A DNA stretch of 47,763 bases, taken from Planctomycetales bacterium (GTDB lineage: Bacteria > Omnitrophota > Gorgyraeia > Gygaellales > Profunditerraquicolaceae). A model generated the notes under the pieces. That model did no database searches. It saw only the letters and a program-made list of their open reading frames with translations, and had not been told where the DNA came from. Position 1 is the stretch's first letter. Each line of letters opens with the position of its first letter. The stretch covers positions 1 through 47,763 of the forward strand of contig SBBM01000026.1 of assembly GCA_005239725.1 (NCBI GenBank), written 5' to 3'. Positions 1-7,330 of the stretch are shown here, piece by piece. The position numbers and the translations under genes were made by a program.

Positions 1-1
1 C

Positions 2-79
2 CCGGGGATGTTTCAGGTGGGCGAAAAGGTTTCTTGTGGGGAAAAGATCAAAAATATTTCTCTTGAAAAAAGTTACTGA
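2..79 (+). CDS. possible C-terminal end of an upstream gene (partial)
   Basis: An open frame runs in from the left edge and stops at a TGA at 77-79. The readable tail (GMFQVGEKVSCGEKIKNISL and a few more residues) has a protein-like mix of charged and hydrophobic residues, and a terminator hairpin follows about 65 bases later. The two other forward frames are also open for part of this stretch (to 66 and 119), so the frame choice is a guess. I do not recognise a family. Confidence 0.25.
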   Translation, partial: PGMFQVGEKVSCGEKIKNISLEKSY

Positions 80-142
80 GCGAAGGATAGGAATTACCCC
101 ATTGATTGTAACTTATTGATAGGCAATGAGTTACGGCATATC

Positions 143-173
143 CCCGACGGCGAATATTCGTCGGGAATTTTTT
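143..173 (+). terminator. rho-independent terminator
   Basis: CCCGACG (143-149) pairs with CGTCGGG (159-165) and is followed by AATTTTTT. The loop contains the self-complementary CGAATATTCG. It would end the transcript entering from the left edge, before the DUF6485 gene. Confidence 0.7.
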
Positions 174-215
174 ATCTGGCCACACGCATAGTATTACTTT
201 GCAGCGGGAGGGATT

Positions 216-413
216 ATGGGGGATTGTAAAAATATTAAAAAGAATATAGCGATATGCAATTGCACGTATGCCGGATGCCCCAGGCATGGCGTGTGCTGCG
301 AGTGTCTGGCGTATCACAGGCCGGCAGCCCAATTGCCGGCTTGTTACTTTGACGCGAAAGGCGAGCGGACTTACGATCGTTCGTTCGAGAATTATCTGAA
401 AAACGTTAAATAA
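216..413 (+). CDS. DUF6485 family small Cys-rich protein
   Basis: A 65-residue protein with the pattern CNCTYAGCPRHGVCCECLAYH followed by LPACYF and a TYDRSFENYL tail. This matches my memory of the DUF6485 family, small soluble proteins of about 65 residues in anaerobic bacteria with a conserved set of seven or eight cysteines, probably binding a metal. No function is established. The start is well supported: GGGAGGGA lies just upstream of ATG at 216. It sits alone between a terminator and a permease remnant. The family call rests on the Cys spacing and the length, which agrees with the family. Confidence 0.75.
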   Translation: MGDCKNIKKNIAICNCTYAGCPRHGVCCECLAYHRPAAQLPACYFDAKGERTYDRSFENYLKNVK

Positions 414-435
414 TCCGGTAAAGTCGGTTAAAAAG

Positions 436-774
436 ATGCGTAGCTTAATTGAAGATTTTTTTCATCCGGAAGACCTTAATACAAATATCCGCGCAAAAGC
501 CATTGCCGGACTCACTACTTTTATGACCATGGCTTACATTATTTTTGTAAACCCGGCAGTGATTTCGCAGGCGGGAATGGATTTTGGGGCGGCGATGATG
601 GCTACCTGCATTTCTGCGGCAGCGGCAACGATTATGATGGGTTTTTACGCAAGTTATCCCGTTGCCCTTGCCGCCTTAAAATTATTTACCGGAAAGGGTA
701 GAGGAGTCTCCTGGCTGGTCTATCTCCCGGCAGCATTATTCATTTTAAGGTTTGTCTATCTGAAAGCGCTGTAA
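436..774 (+). pseudogene. internally deleted NCS2 (AzgA/PbuG-type) purine permease remnant
   Basis: The first ~75 residues (NIRAKAIAGLTTFMTMAYII, FVNPAVISQAGMD, MMGFYASYPVALA) are the N-terminus of AzgA/PbuG-type adenine/guanine/hypoxanthine permeases. The last ~30 residues (LKLFTGKGRGVSWLVYL, ALFILRFVYL) match their extreme C-terminus. The family is normally about 430 residues; this frame is 112, so roughly 320 residues containing the substrate site and most membrane helices are missing, with the frame kept. The join falls near codon 78 in a GCC-rich stretch (GCCCTTGCCGCC), compatible with a short-homology deletion. No clear ribosome binding site precedes it. It cannot be a working transporter; a misassembly across the gene is an alternative. 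Confidence 0.75.
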
Positions 775-793
775 AATCCCGGGGAAGAATAAA

Positions 794-1453
794 TTGAAGA
801 AGATTTTATTTTTTCTAATGATGGCAGCAATGAGCATGGAGGGTTTAGCTATGGCCAGAGAAAAAGAAATTATATTGCCGCAGCCAGAAACTAAAGGCAA
901 GGTTTCTTTGGAGGAGGCAATTTTTAAAAGGCGCTCGCAGAGGAGGTTTCAGGAAGAGGGTTTGAGTTTAAGGCAAATCAGCCAATTGCTGTGGGCAGGG
1001 CAGGGGATAACCGCAAAGCAGGACAGCTTTAATTTTCGCGCTGCCCCTTCTGCAGGGGCACTCTATCCGTTGGAACTATACGCCCTGACAAAAGATGGCC
1101 TTTATCATTATATTCCCGAAGGCCATAAACTTGAAATTTTATCTGACGGGGATTTAAGAAGAGATTTGGCTGACGCATGTTTAGGCCAGGATTCAGTGTC
1201 TTCCGCTGCGCTGGATATTGTCATCTCTGCGGTGTATGAGCGGGTTACCGCAAAATATGGGCAGCGGGGGGTGCAGTATACGCACATTGAAGCAGGGCAT
1301 GTAGCCCAGAATATTCATTTACAGGCAACGGCATTGGGCTTAGGCTCGGTTTCTATCGGCGCTTTCAGCAACGATAAAGTAAAAAATATATTAAATCTTT
1401 CCGGGGAAGAAGTGCCTTTATACATTATTCCTGTCGGCCACATCTATGAATAA
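794..1453 (+). CDS. exported SagB/ThcOx-type nitroreductase-family oxidoreductase
   Basis: 219 residues. An N-terminal hydrophobic signal (MKKILFFLMMAAMSMEGLAMA) is followed by a SagB-type nitroreductase fold: the RRSQRRF segment (FMN phosphate contact), LSQLLWAGQG-like helix (ISQLLWAGQGIT), the AAPSAGALYPLELYAL signature, and the C-terminal HVAQNIHLQATALGLGSVSIG and VGHIYE motifs. Family members are FMN-dependent oxidoreductases; classical SagB forms azoles in peptides, but no YcaO or precursor gene is visible here, so the substrate is unknown. The start is TTG at 794 preceded by GGGGAAGA. Its stop overlaps the sirtuin start by 8 bases, implying an operon. Confidence 0.8.
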   Translation: MKKILFFLMMAAMSMEGLAMAREKEIILPQPETKGKVSLEEAIFKRRSQRRFQEEGLSLRQISQLLWAGQGITAKQDSFNFRAAPSAGALYPLELYALTKDGLYHYIPEGHKLEILSDGDLRRDLADACLGQDSVSSAALDIVISAVYERVTAKYGQRGVQYTHIEAGHVAQNIHLQATALGLGSVSIGAFSNDKVKNILNLSGEEVPLYIIPVGHIYE

Positions 1454-2216
1454 AGAGAATGGCGCTCTAGCTCAAATTGCCGAGCTTTTAAGAAATTGTA
1501 AAAGTATCTTGTTTATCACGGGAGCAGGAATTTCTGCGGATTCGGGGTTGCCGACGTACCGGGGAATCGGCGGCTTGTATAATGGCAAATTGACCGAAGA
1601 CGGTGTCCCCGTAGAAACGGCTTTGGCAGGTCAAACTCTGGAGAGCCGGCCGGAAGTAACCTGGAAATACCTTTTGCAGATAGAAAAAAACTGCCGCAAT
1701 GCCAGGTTTAACCGGGCTCACGAAGTTATTGCGGAGATGGAAAGGCATTTTGAGCGCGTATGGGTTTTGACCCAGAACATTGACGGATTCCATCATGCTG
1801 CCGGCTCGCGCAACGTAATAGATATACACGGCGATATGCATAAGTTGATTTGTAGGCGCTGCGGTAGGCGCAGTACGGTTAAAGATTACGGCGAAATTGA
1901 TTTTCCGCCGGAATGCCCTGCATGCAAGGGCGTAATCAGGCCGGAGGTGGTTTTTTTCGGAGAGATGCTGCCGGAGGATAAGGTCAGGCTGCTTAGCCGG
2001 GAGTTAAGGCAGGGATTTGATATTTATTTTTCAATAGGCACGACCAGTGTTTTTCCTTACATCAGCCAGCCGATAATAACTGCAAGGTATCTGGGTAAGC
2101 CCACTGTTGAAATAAACCCTGCGGATAGCGAAATATCGGATATAGTGGATATCAAGTTGCGCATGCGCGCCTCAGAAGCGCTGGATAAAATATGGAAGGA
2201 CTGTCAGAAGCGATGA
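1446..2216 (+). CDS. cobB: NAD-dependent protein deacylase, Sir2 family
   Basis: 256 residues, the normal length for a bacterial sirtuin. NAD-binding GAGISADSGLPTYRG begins at residue 26; TQNIDGFH is at 109-116; the catalytic histidine is H128 in DIHGDM; the structural zinc ligands are C136, C139, C157 and C160; RPEVVFFGE and GTTSVFPY (nicotinamide/ribose site) and EINP follow. It would remove acyl groups from lysines, making nicotinamide and O-acyl-ADP-ribose. It is translationally coupled on both sides: 8-base overlap with the SagB-like gene and ATGA overlap with the next gene. The position between a flavin enzyme and an exported protein gives no clear substrate. Confidence 0.88.
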   Translation: MNKENGALAQIAELLRNCKSILFITGAGISADSGLPTYRGIGGLYNGKLTEDGVPVETALAGQTLESRPEVTWKYLLQIEKNCRNARFNRAHEVIAEMERHFERVWVLTQNIDGFHHAAGSRNVIDIHGDMHKLICRRCGRRSTVKDYGEIDFPPECPACKGVIRPEVVFFGEMLPEDKVRLLSRELRQGFDIYFSIGTTSVFPYISQPIITARYLGKPTVEINPADSEISDIVDIKLRMRASEALDKIWKDCQKR

Positions 2217-2884
2217 AAAAAATCTTATGTGCAATATTGATTGTTTTATTTGCCCCGGGAATTTCCTGGGCAGGTGGAGAATGGGAAAGAGAGGGGAATT
2301 TTTATTTTCTTGCCAAGAATAAGCGGGATAATTTCAGCGCGCAAGGCGCAGGCACGAACATATTCCTTACCAAATACCTGAAATACGGAGGTATTGATTT
2401 TCTGGTGCGGGGAGCGGCTGACTGGGCCGATTACGGAAGGCTTGACCTCCGGGGAAATAATTTCTTTTCGCTGCCGATACGCCCCGGGATGAAAGTTGAT
2501 GAGGTGCATTTTCTGGCAGGAGGAAATTACGGCAATAGTTACGAGCACGATAAATTGCTGCGTTTATACGGGGAGAATTATTATTATTCCGTTATAACCA
2601 TTATCTTCGCCTATCAGGACGGAACTTACAAGATTTTATCCGTGCCGGTATTTTGGGATTGGTTCCGCTTGGGCTCGGCAGAATGGTCTAAGGACGGCGC
2701 GAGAATTAAATATTTTCCTGAAAATCCTGTGCGCAAAGACAAAAACATGTGCCATATCAGTTTCGTCAATCCCGCACCAATACAGCCGCTAAAGGACATA
2801 TTAGTTACCGACAGCTGGCTAAGCGATTACCCGTTTTCCGATATTTTTGCGCTTACCCTTAAATCCCCAGATATGATGGAGTAA
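2213..2884 (+). CDS. exported protein of unknown function
   Basis: I chose ATG at 2213 because it forms an ATGA overlap with the sirtuin stop and starts directly with a signal peptide (MKKILCAILIVLFAPGISWA, probable cleavage after the AWA-like end). An in-frame ATG 21 bases upstream would add seven residues ahead of the signal. The mature part (~200 residues) is rich in aromatic residues and Gly, with alternating short beta-like segments (YYYSVITIIFAYQDGTYKIL), and has a single cysteine. I do not recognise a family. It closes the SagB-like/sirtuin operon and ends 17 bases from the convergent flippase gene. Confidence 0.7.
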   Translation: MKKILCAILIVLFAPGISWAGGEWEREGNFYFLAKNKRDNFSAQGAGTNIFLTKYLKYGGIDFLVRGAADWADYGRLDLRGNNFFSLPIRPGMKVDEVHFLAGGNYGNSYEHDKLLRLYGENYYYSVITIIFAYQDGTYKILSVPVFWDWFRLGSAEWSKDGARIKYFPENPVRKDKNMCHISFVNPAPIQPLKDILVTDSWLSDYPFSDIFALTLKSPDMME

Positions 2885-2901
2885 ACCCCGAGAAGCAGCC
2901 G

Positions 2902-4188
2902 CTAAGAAAATTTAATCTTTTTTACCGTAAAATAAGTAATGATAAAAATCCCCGCCTCAATGGCTACTGTGGCAACCGCCGCTCCCAGGTAGGAAAAAGA
3001 AGATATAAGAAGAAATATCAAAGGCAGGCCTATTATCGCCATTACCACGTGAATGCGCGAATAAATGTGGGTCTTGCCGCAGACAAGGAGGAACTGCACG
3101 CGGAAGGCATTAGCGCTGATAAAGAATACGGCGATAAGCAGGATTCTTAAGGATAAGACTGTTTCATAGCTGGTTACGCCGCATGCAACCTTTACGATTA
3201 ACCGCGCAAAAACAAATGCCAGGGGCAGACAGATTAAAGCGATATTGATTGTGATGTGCTGCACGCGTTGCATAAGCTCATAGGCCCTGGATTTATTCCG
3301 GTGGAATATTCTGCTTAGGCGGGGGAAAATGGCCTGGGAAAATGAGCCGAGGGGGAATGCCTGGAAAAATCCGGAAATCCTCTCTGCAACGGAATAGAAT
3401 CCGGTAATGGTATTATTGGTAAGGAGGCCCACCGTAAAGACGCGGGTATTCGTATAGGCGTTTATGGCTATGATAGAAATAAAGATGTCCCATCCGGCCC
3501 GTAACTGCTGGCGGACATTCTTATACCCTTCAAATTTAAAGGATACTCTGAATCTTCGGAAGACCAAGTATTGTCCCATAATGCCGGTGAGTAAGAATAC
3601 TGATGAGTTTATGAGGGGAACCATTAAGTAGTCCCGGGACTCCCTTACAAACATAAAAATAAAAGCCGCGTAGAGGAACCCGCCGATAATATTGAGTTCG
3701 GCGATATGCCGCATCTTTTCCGTGCCCTGGAAAAACCATACGGGGAAAATGGTGTTGCCTATTACCGCGCCGAAACTGAAAACATAAATTACCCAATCGT
3801 TCCTGAATTTAGGTATAAAATAAACAATAACGCCCATTGCCGCCAGGCTTAAAAAAGCCAGGCTAATTTTTGTCATCATGACCGCCGAAAAAACCCGGCA
3901 GACTTTGGCGTGTTCGTCCTGGCAGAGCGAAATCTCTTTTGTCGCGGAGATATTGAACCCGTAATCCGTGAGGAGCATGAAATACTGGACAAAGGACTGC
4001 GCAAAGGCTATAAGTCCGAATTTTTCCGGGCCGATGACCCTGAAAAGGTACGGCAGTATTATTACCGGGAGGAGGTAGGTTATGGCCTGTAACGTAGAAA
4101 GGGTGCTGACATTTGTCATCACCACTTTGCGTTCTTTGGGGCCTACCATTCTGTAAGCCCGTTTGATTTGTTTTATTAAATGCCGCAT
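2902..4188 (-). CDS. oligosaccharide flippase (Wzx/RfbX-like, MATE/MOP superfamily)
   Basis: 428 residues with about 12 hydrophobic segments. The N-terminal stretch YLLPVIILPYLFRVIGPEKF, then GLIAFAQSFVQYF and LTDYGFNISATKEIS is the characteristic opening of RfbX-type O-antigen/polysaccharide flippases, which move undecaprenyl-linked oligosaccharides across the inner membrane. Length agrees with the family. It is a lone minus-strand gene that shares an 84-base intergenic region with the GH1 gene. A -35/-10 pair (TTGACT-17-TAAATT) places the transcription start at or next to the ATG. Confidence 0.85.
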   Translation of the reverse strand: MRHLIKQIKRAYRMVGPKERKVVMTNVSTLSTLQAITYLLPVIILPYLFRVIGPEKFGLIAFAQSFVQYFMLLTDYGFNISATKEISLCQDEHAKVCRVFSAVMMTKISLAFLSLAAMGVIVYFIPKFRNDWVIYVFSFGAVIGNTIFPVWFFQGTEKMRHIAELNIIGGFLYAAFIFMFVRESRDYLMVPLINSSVFLLTGIMGQYLVFRRFRVSFKFEGYKNVRQQLRAGWDIFISIIAINAYTNTRVFTVGLLTNNTITGFYSVAERISGFFQAFPLGSFSQAIFPRLSRIFHRNKSRAYELMQRVQHITINIALICLPLAFVFARLIVKVACGVTSYETVLSLRILLIAVFFISANAFRVQFLLVCGKTHIYSRIHVVMAIIGLPLIFLLISSFSYLGAAVATVAIEAGIFIITYFTVKKIKFS

Positions 4189-4194
4189 ACCTTT

Positions 4195-4223
4195 AATTTA
4201 CACTCGACCGGGCCTTAAGTCAA
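4195..4223 (-). promoter_or_regulatory. promoter of the flippase gene, probably leaderless
   Basis: Read on the minus strand: TTGACT (4223-4218), a 17-base spacer, TAAATT (4200-4195), then six bases to the ATG at 4188. With normal spacing the transcript would begin at the start codon. An AAAGGT lies between the -10 and the ATG but would be mostly outside the transcript. Confidence 0.6.
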
Positions 4224-4236
4224 TAAAGATATTTTG

Positions 4237-4266
4237 TTGCCTCTTTGTCTCCGCTGATGATATAAT
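4237..4266 (+). promoter_or_regulatory. promoter of the GH1 gene, probably leaderless
   Basis: TTGCCT (4237-4242), an 18-base spacer and a perfect TATAAT (4261-4266), followed by exactly six bases before ATG at 4273. No ribosome binding site could be on the transcript. It faces away from the flippase promoter, and its -35 lies 13 bases from that promoter's -35. Confidence 0.65.
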
Positions 4267-4272
4267 TCTATT

Positions 4273-5508
4273 ATGATTAAATTTCCGCAGGGGTTTCTCT
4301 GGGGCGCGGCAACATCGGCTTATCAGGTTGAAGGCAATAACGCCAATGCCGACTGGTGGGAATGGGAAAAGAATTCTGGCAGATTTAGGTCCGGCAGGGC
4401 CTGCCGCCACTATGAATTTTATAAGCGGGATTTTGACCTGGCTAAAAGCCTGGGTCATAATGCCCATCGCCTCTCTATTGAGTGGAGCCGTATTGAGCCG
4501 AGGGAGGGCAAATTCTCCCGCAGGGAACTAAAACACTACTTTGACGTTATCCTCGCGTTAAGAAAGCGCAATATCGAACCGATAGTTACTTTGCATCACT
4601 TTACCAACCCTATCTGGTTCAGCAAGCAAGGGGGGTGGGTCAAGCGGCGCTCTGTCGGATATTTTTTGCGCTACTGCGATTTTGTAACCCGCTCCCTGGC
4701 AAGATATGTCCGTTACTGGATTACCATAAATGAGCCCACGATATATATATCCCACGCCTATATTATGGGAGTATGGCCTCCGCAGGAAAAATCATACCTG
4801 AAAGCGATTGAGGTAGAGGAAAATCTGGCCTCGGCGCATATCGCAGCCTTTCGACTGATGCATAAAATTTATAAAGAATTAAAGCTCGATGGGCCTTACA
4901 TAAGTATTGCCCAGAATATGATGGCCTTTGTGCCGGGCAAGCGGGATTTAAAGAACTTATTTGCCGCTTACCTGAGGGACAGGGTGTATAATCTGGGGTT
5001 CCTGGAGAGAATAGTGCGGCACAATATATTGCGGTATAAAGCCATGGATTTTATCGGGGTCAATTATTACTCGCGGCAGCTGGTAGAGTTAAAGAAATTC
5101 GGAATCCCTAATCTGGCGATGGATGTCGGCGATGGCAGGCGTCATCCCTGCGAAAGGAATTCCCTTGGCTGGGATATTTACCCCGAAGGGTTATATGGGG
5201 TGCTCCTTGAGCTTAAAAAATACGGCCTGCCCGTAATGATAACCGAGAACGGCATCTGCACTCCTGACGACAACCTGCGCTGGAATTATATACGCGCGCA
5301 CTTAAAATACATTCACCGCGCCATGAAAAAAGGCGTCAATCTAACGGGATACCTTTACTGGTCGCTCATGGACAATTTTGAGTGGGATAAGGGATTTGCC
5401 CCCAGGTTCGGGCTGATAGGTATTGATTATAAGACTTACAGAAGGACCGTCAGGAAAAGTGCCAGGAAGTTTGCCCGCGTATGCAAAACAGGGGTTTTAG
5501 AGGATTGA
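4273..5508 (+). CDS. family 1 glycoside hydrolase (beta-glucosidase/beta-glycosidase type)
   Basis: 411 residues, slightly short of the usual 440-480. FPQGFLWGAATSAYQVEG at residues 4-21 is the family N-terminal signature; the acid/base glutamate is E154 in TINEPT and the nucleophile is E325 in ITENG; H109 (LHHFTNP), N263-Y266 (GVNYYS) and the YLYWSLMDNFEWDKGF aglycone/sugar loop are all present. No signal peptide, so it acts in the cytoplasm on short beta-linked sugars. The sequence does not fix the sugar; the phospho-sugar (PTS) subgroup is not favoured because no PTS genes are nearby. The promoter abuts the ATG. Confidence 0.9.
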   Translation: MIKFPQGFLWGAATSAYQVEGNNANADWWEWEKNSGRFRSGRACRHYEFYKRDFDLAKSLGHNAHRLSIEWSRIEPREGKFSRRELKHYFDVILALRKRNIEPIVTLHHFTNPIWFSKQGGWVKRRSVGYFLRYCDFVTRSLARYVRYWITINEPTIYISHAYIMGVWPPQEKSYLKAIEVEENLASAHIAAFRLMHKIYKELKLDGPYISIAQNMMAFVPGKRDLKNLFAAYLRDRVYNLGFLERIVRHNILRYKAMDFIGVNYYSRQLVELKKFGIPNLAMDVGDGRRHPCERNSLGWDIYPEGLYGVLLELKKYGLPVMITENGICTPDDNLRWNYIRAHLKYIHRAMKKGVNLTGYLYWSLMDNFEWDKGFAPRFGLIGIDYKTYRRTVRKSARKFARVCKTGVLED

Positions 5509-5532
5509 CATTCATGGCGAACCAAGTATAAT
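5505..5532 (+). promoter_or_regulatory. promoter of the antiporter-asmA-M48 operon
   Basis: Perfect TTGACA (5505-5510, overlapping the GH1 stop codon), a 16-base spacer and perfect TATAAT (5527-5532). Six bases after the -10 there is an ATG (5539) opening a tiny frame that ends at 5565; the antiporter ATG is at 5597. Confidence 0.75.
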
Positions 5533-5538
5533 TTTATT

Positions 5539-5565
5539 ATGCCCGACCGAAGACATATTGAGTGA
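5539..5565 (+). CDS. possible leaderless leader peptide (8 residues)
   Basis: ATG at 5539 reads MPDRRHIE then TGA. The 15 bases around it (TATAATTTTATTATG) match the GH1 promoter/start (TATAATTCTATTATG) except at one position, so it would be translated if leaderless initiation is used. It may be chance; no attenuator structure is evident between it and the antiporter start. Confidence 0.25.
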   Translation: MPDRRHIE

Positions 5566-5596
5566 AATAAGAAAAAAGAAGGCCGGATAAGACGCA

Positions 5597-7330
5597 ATGA
5601 CCTATCTGAGCGAACACAATATCCTTATTTTTCTGATTCAGGTTTTTCTTTTACTCGGGCTCTCCAGGGTTCTCGGAGAATTGTTCCGCATCTGGAAACA
5701 GCCCGCCATTACCGCCGAGATTTTAGCCGGGATTTTATTGGGCCCGACGATTTTCGGAAGGTTTTTACCCGCCCTGCATTCACGGATTTTTCCCGCCGAT
5801 ATTATTCAGCAGGGTATGCTTGAAACTGTTGCCTGGCTGGGTTTATTGTTTTTCCTGATGGAAGCGGGCCTTAAGATGGATTTCTCCAGCGCCTGGAGGC
5901 ACAGAGGAAAGGCTTTAACCATTGCCGTTACGGATATAATCGTTCCGATGGCCATTGCCTTTACCTGCTCATATCTTTTGCCTGAACAATATTTGCTAAA
6001 CCCCGGGCAGCGCCTGATTTTTAGTTTATTTATGGCAACAGCTCTGACTATCAGCGCCATGCCGGTTACTATCCGCGCCCTCGCCGATTTGAATGTGGCA
6101 AAGACCGACATCGGTTTTCTTATAATGTCGGCTCTCTCCGTTAATGAGATTATCGGCTGGATGATTTTTACTTTGATTTTAGGATTTTTCATCCAGGCAA
6201 ATGTAATGCTGGGGAAAATAATCTTTACTTTCAGTCTAGCCATATTATTCACGGTTTTTTGTTTAACTTCCGGCAGAAGGTTCGCGGATTCAGTGATTTC
6301 ACACATAAGAAAACGCAACATGCCTGAGCCGGGGAGTTCCCTTACTTTCGTTTGCCTTCTGGGGATTTTTTGCGGCGCGGTTTTTCAAAAGATTGGAATC
6401 AACGCATTATTGGGATTTTTTATTGCCGGGGTTGTTGCCGGAGAAGCAAGGGCGCTCCCGGAAAGGACGCGCCAGGTTATCGCCCAGATGGTCTATGCCA
6501 TTTTTGTCCCGCTCTTTTTTGCCAGGATCGGCCTGGAAATAGATTTTTTAAAGAATTTTAATCTTTTCCTGGTTTTATTTGTGACTTTTATCGGAATCTC
6601 CGGGAAGTTTTTTGGCGCCTGGTTAGGAGTGACTTTTACGGATTTACCCCGCGTAAACCGCCTTTCGGTAGCCATCGCCCATATCCCCGGCGGGTCTATG
6701 GAAATAGTCATAGGTATCCTGGCATTTAAATATAGTTTAATTTCGCTTCCTGTGCTGGTTGCTATTGTTTTGGGCGGCGTAATTTCTTCGCTAATCCTTG
6801 GCCCCTGGCTTAAACATTCGCTTTGCGGCAGGAAAATGGTCAGTGCCCTGGAATTCTTTTCTCATCGAGATATTGCCCCGGAACTAAAGGCTGATTCCCG
6901 GGATAACGCCATCCGTGAGCTCTGCGCGCATGCCGCAGAACAGGGTAATTTGCCTTCCGCAGATACTTTAAGCAATATGGTGATTAACCGCGAAGAAAGT
7001 ATGGGTACGGCAATTGAGGAGGGGATAGCCCTTCCCCATGCGCGCCTGTCTTCTTTAATCCGTCCCCTGGTGGTTTTTGGCCGTGCGAAATCCGGCATAG
7101 ACTGGAATTCTCCCGACGGAAAGCCCGCGCAATTTATCTTTTTGATTTTAACGCCTCAGGAAGACGACGATATCCAGGTGCAGATATTGCGCATTATAGC
7201 CAGGACGATGTGCGATAAAGCGACGCGCGAATCACTTTTGGCGGCAAGCGGGCAGCAGGGGGTATGGCAGGTCATTCAGGAGGCGTTTACAGTGCATCAG
7301 GTAGTTAGAAAAAGAAAGTATGGGTTATAA
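5597..7330 (+). CDS. cation:proton antiporter (CPA2) with C-terminal PTS EIIA-type-2 domain
   Basis: 577 residues. Residues ~10-405 form a CPA2-type Na+/H+ or K+/H+ exchanger with about 12 membrane helices, including QPAITAEILAGILLGPTIFG (35-54) and the cytoplasmic-half repeat INALLGFFIAGVVAG (268-282). After a short linker, residues ~435-570 form a PTS EIIA type-2 domain with MGTAIEEGIALPHAR, whose H481 is the residue phosphorylated in true EIIA proteins. No HPr, EI or sugar EIIBC genes are in the window, so the domain is more likely a regulatory sensor on the antiporter (inference). Good upstream promoter at 5505-5532; the ribosome binding site is weak. The next gene overlaps by one base. 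Confidence 0.88.
   Translation: MTYLSEHNILIFLIQVFLLLGLSRVLGELFRIWKQPAITAEILAGILLGPTIFGRFLPALHSRIFPADIIQQGMLETVAWLGLLFFLMEAGLKMDFSSAWRHRGKALTIAVTDIIVPMAIAFTCSYLLPEQYLLNPGQRLIFSLFMATALTISAMPVTIRALADLNVAKTDIGFLIMSALSVNEIIGWMIFTLILGFFIQANVMLGKIIFTFSLAILFTVFCLTSGRRFADSVISHIRKRNMPEPGSSLTFVCLLGIFCGAVFQKIGINALLGFFIAGVVAGEARALPERTRQVIAQMVYAIFVPLFFARIGLEIDFLKNFNLFLVLFVTFIGISGKFFGAWLGVTFTDLPRVNRLSVAIAHIPGGSMEIVIGILAFKYSLISLPVLVAIVLGGVISSLILGPWLKHSLCGRKMVSALEFFSHRDIAPELKADSRDNAIRELCAHAAEQGNLPSADTLSNMVINREESMGTAIEEGIALPHARLSSLIRPLVVFGRAKSGIDWNSPDGKPAQFIFLILTPQEDDDIQVQILRIIARTMCDKATRESLLAASGQQGVWQVIQEAFTVHQVVRKRKYGL

Noticed and set aside
1446-2216. Sirtuin as part of an anti-phage system (ThsA/DSR-like)
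   Set aside because: It is a plain single-domain zinc sirtuin with intact deacylase motifs and no SLOG, TIR, pAgo or other defence partner nearby.
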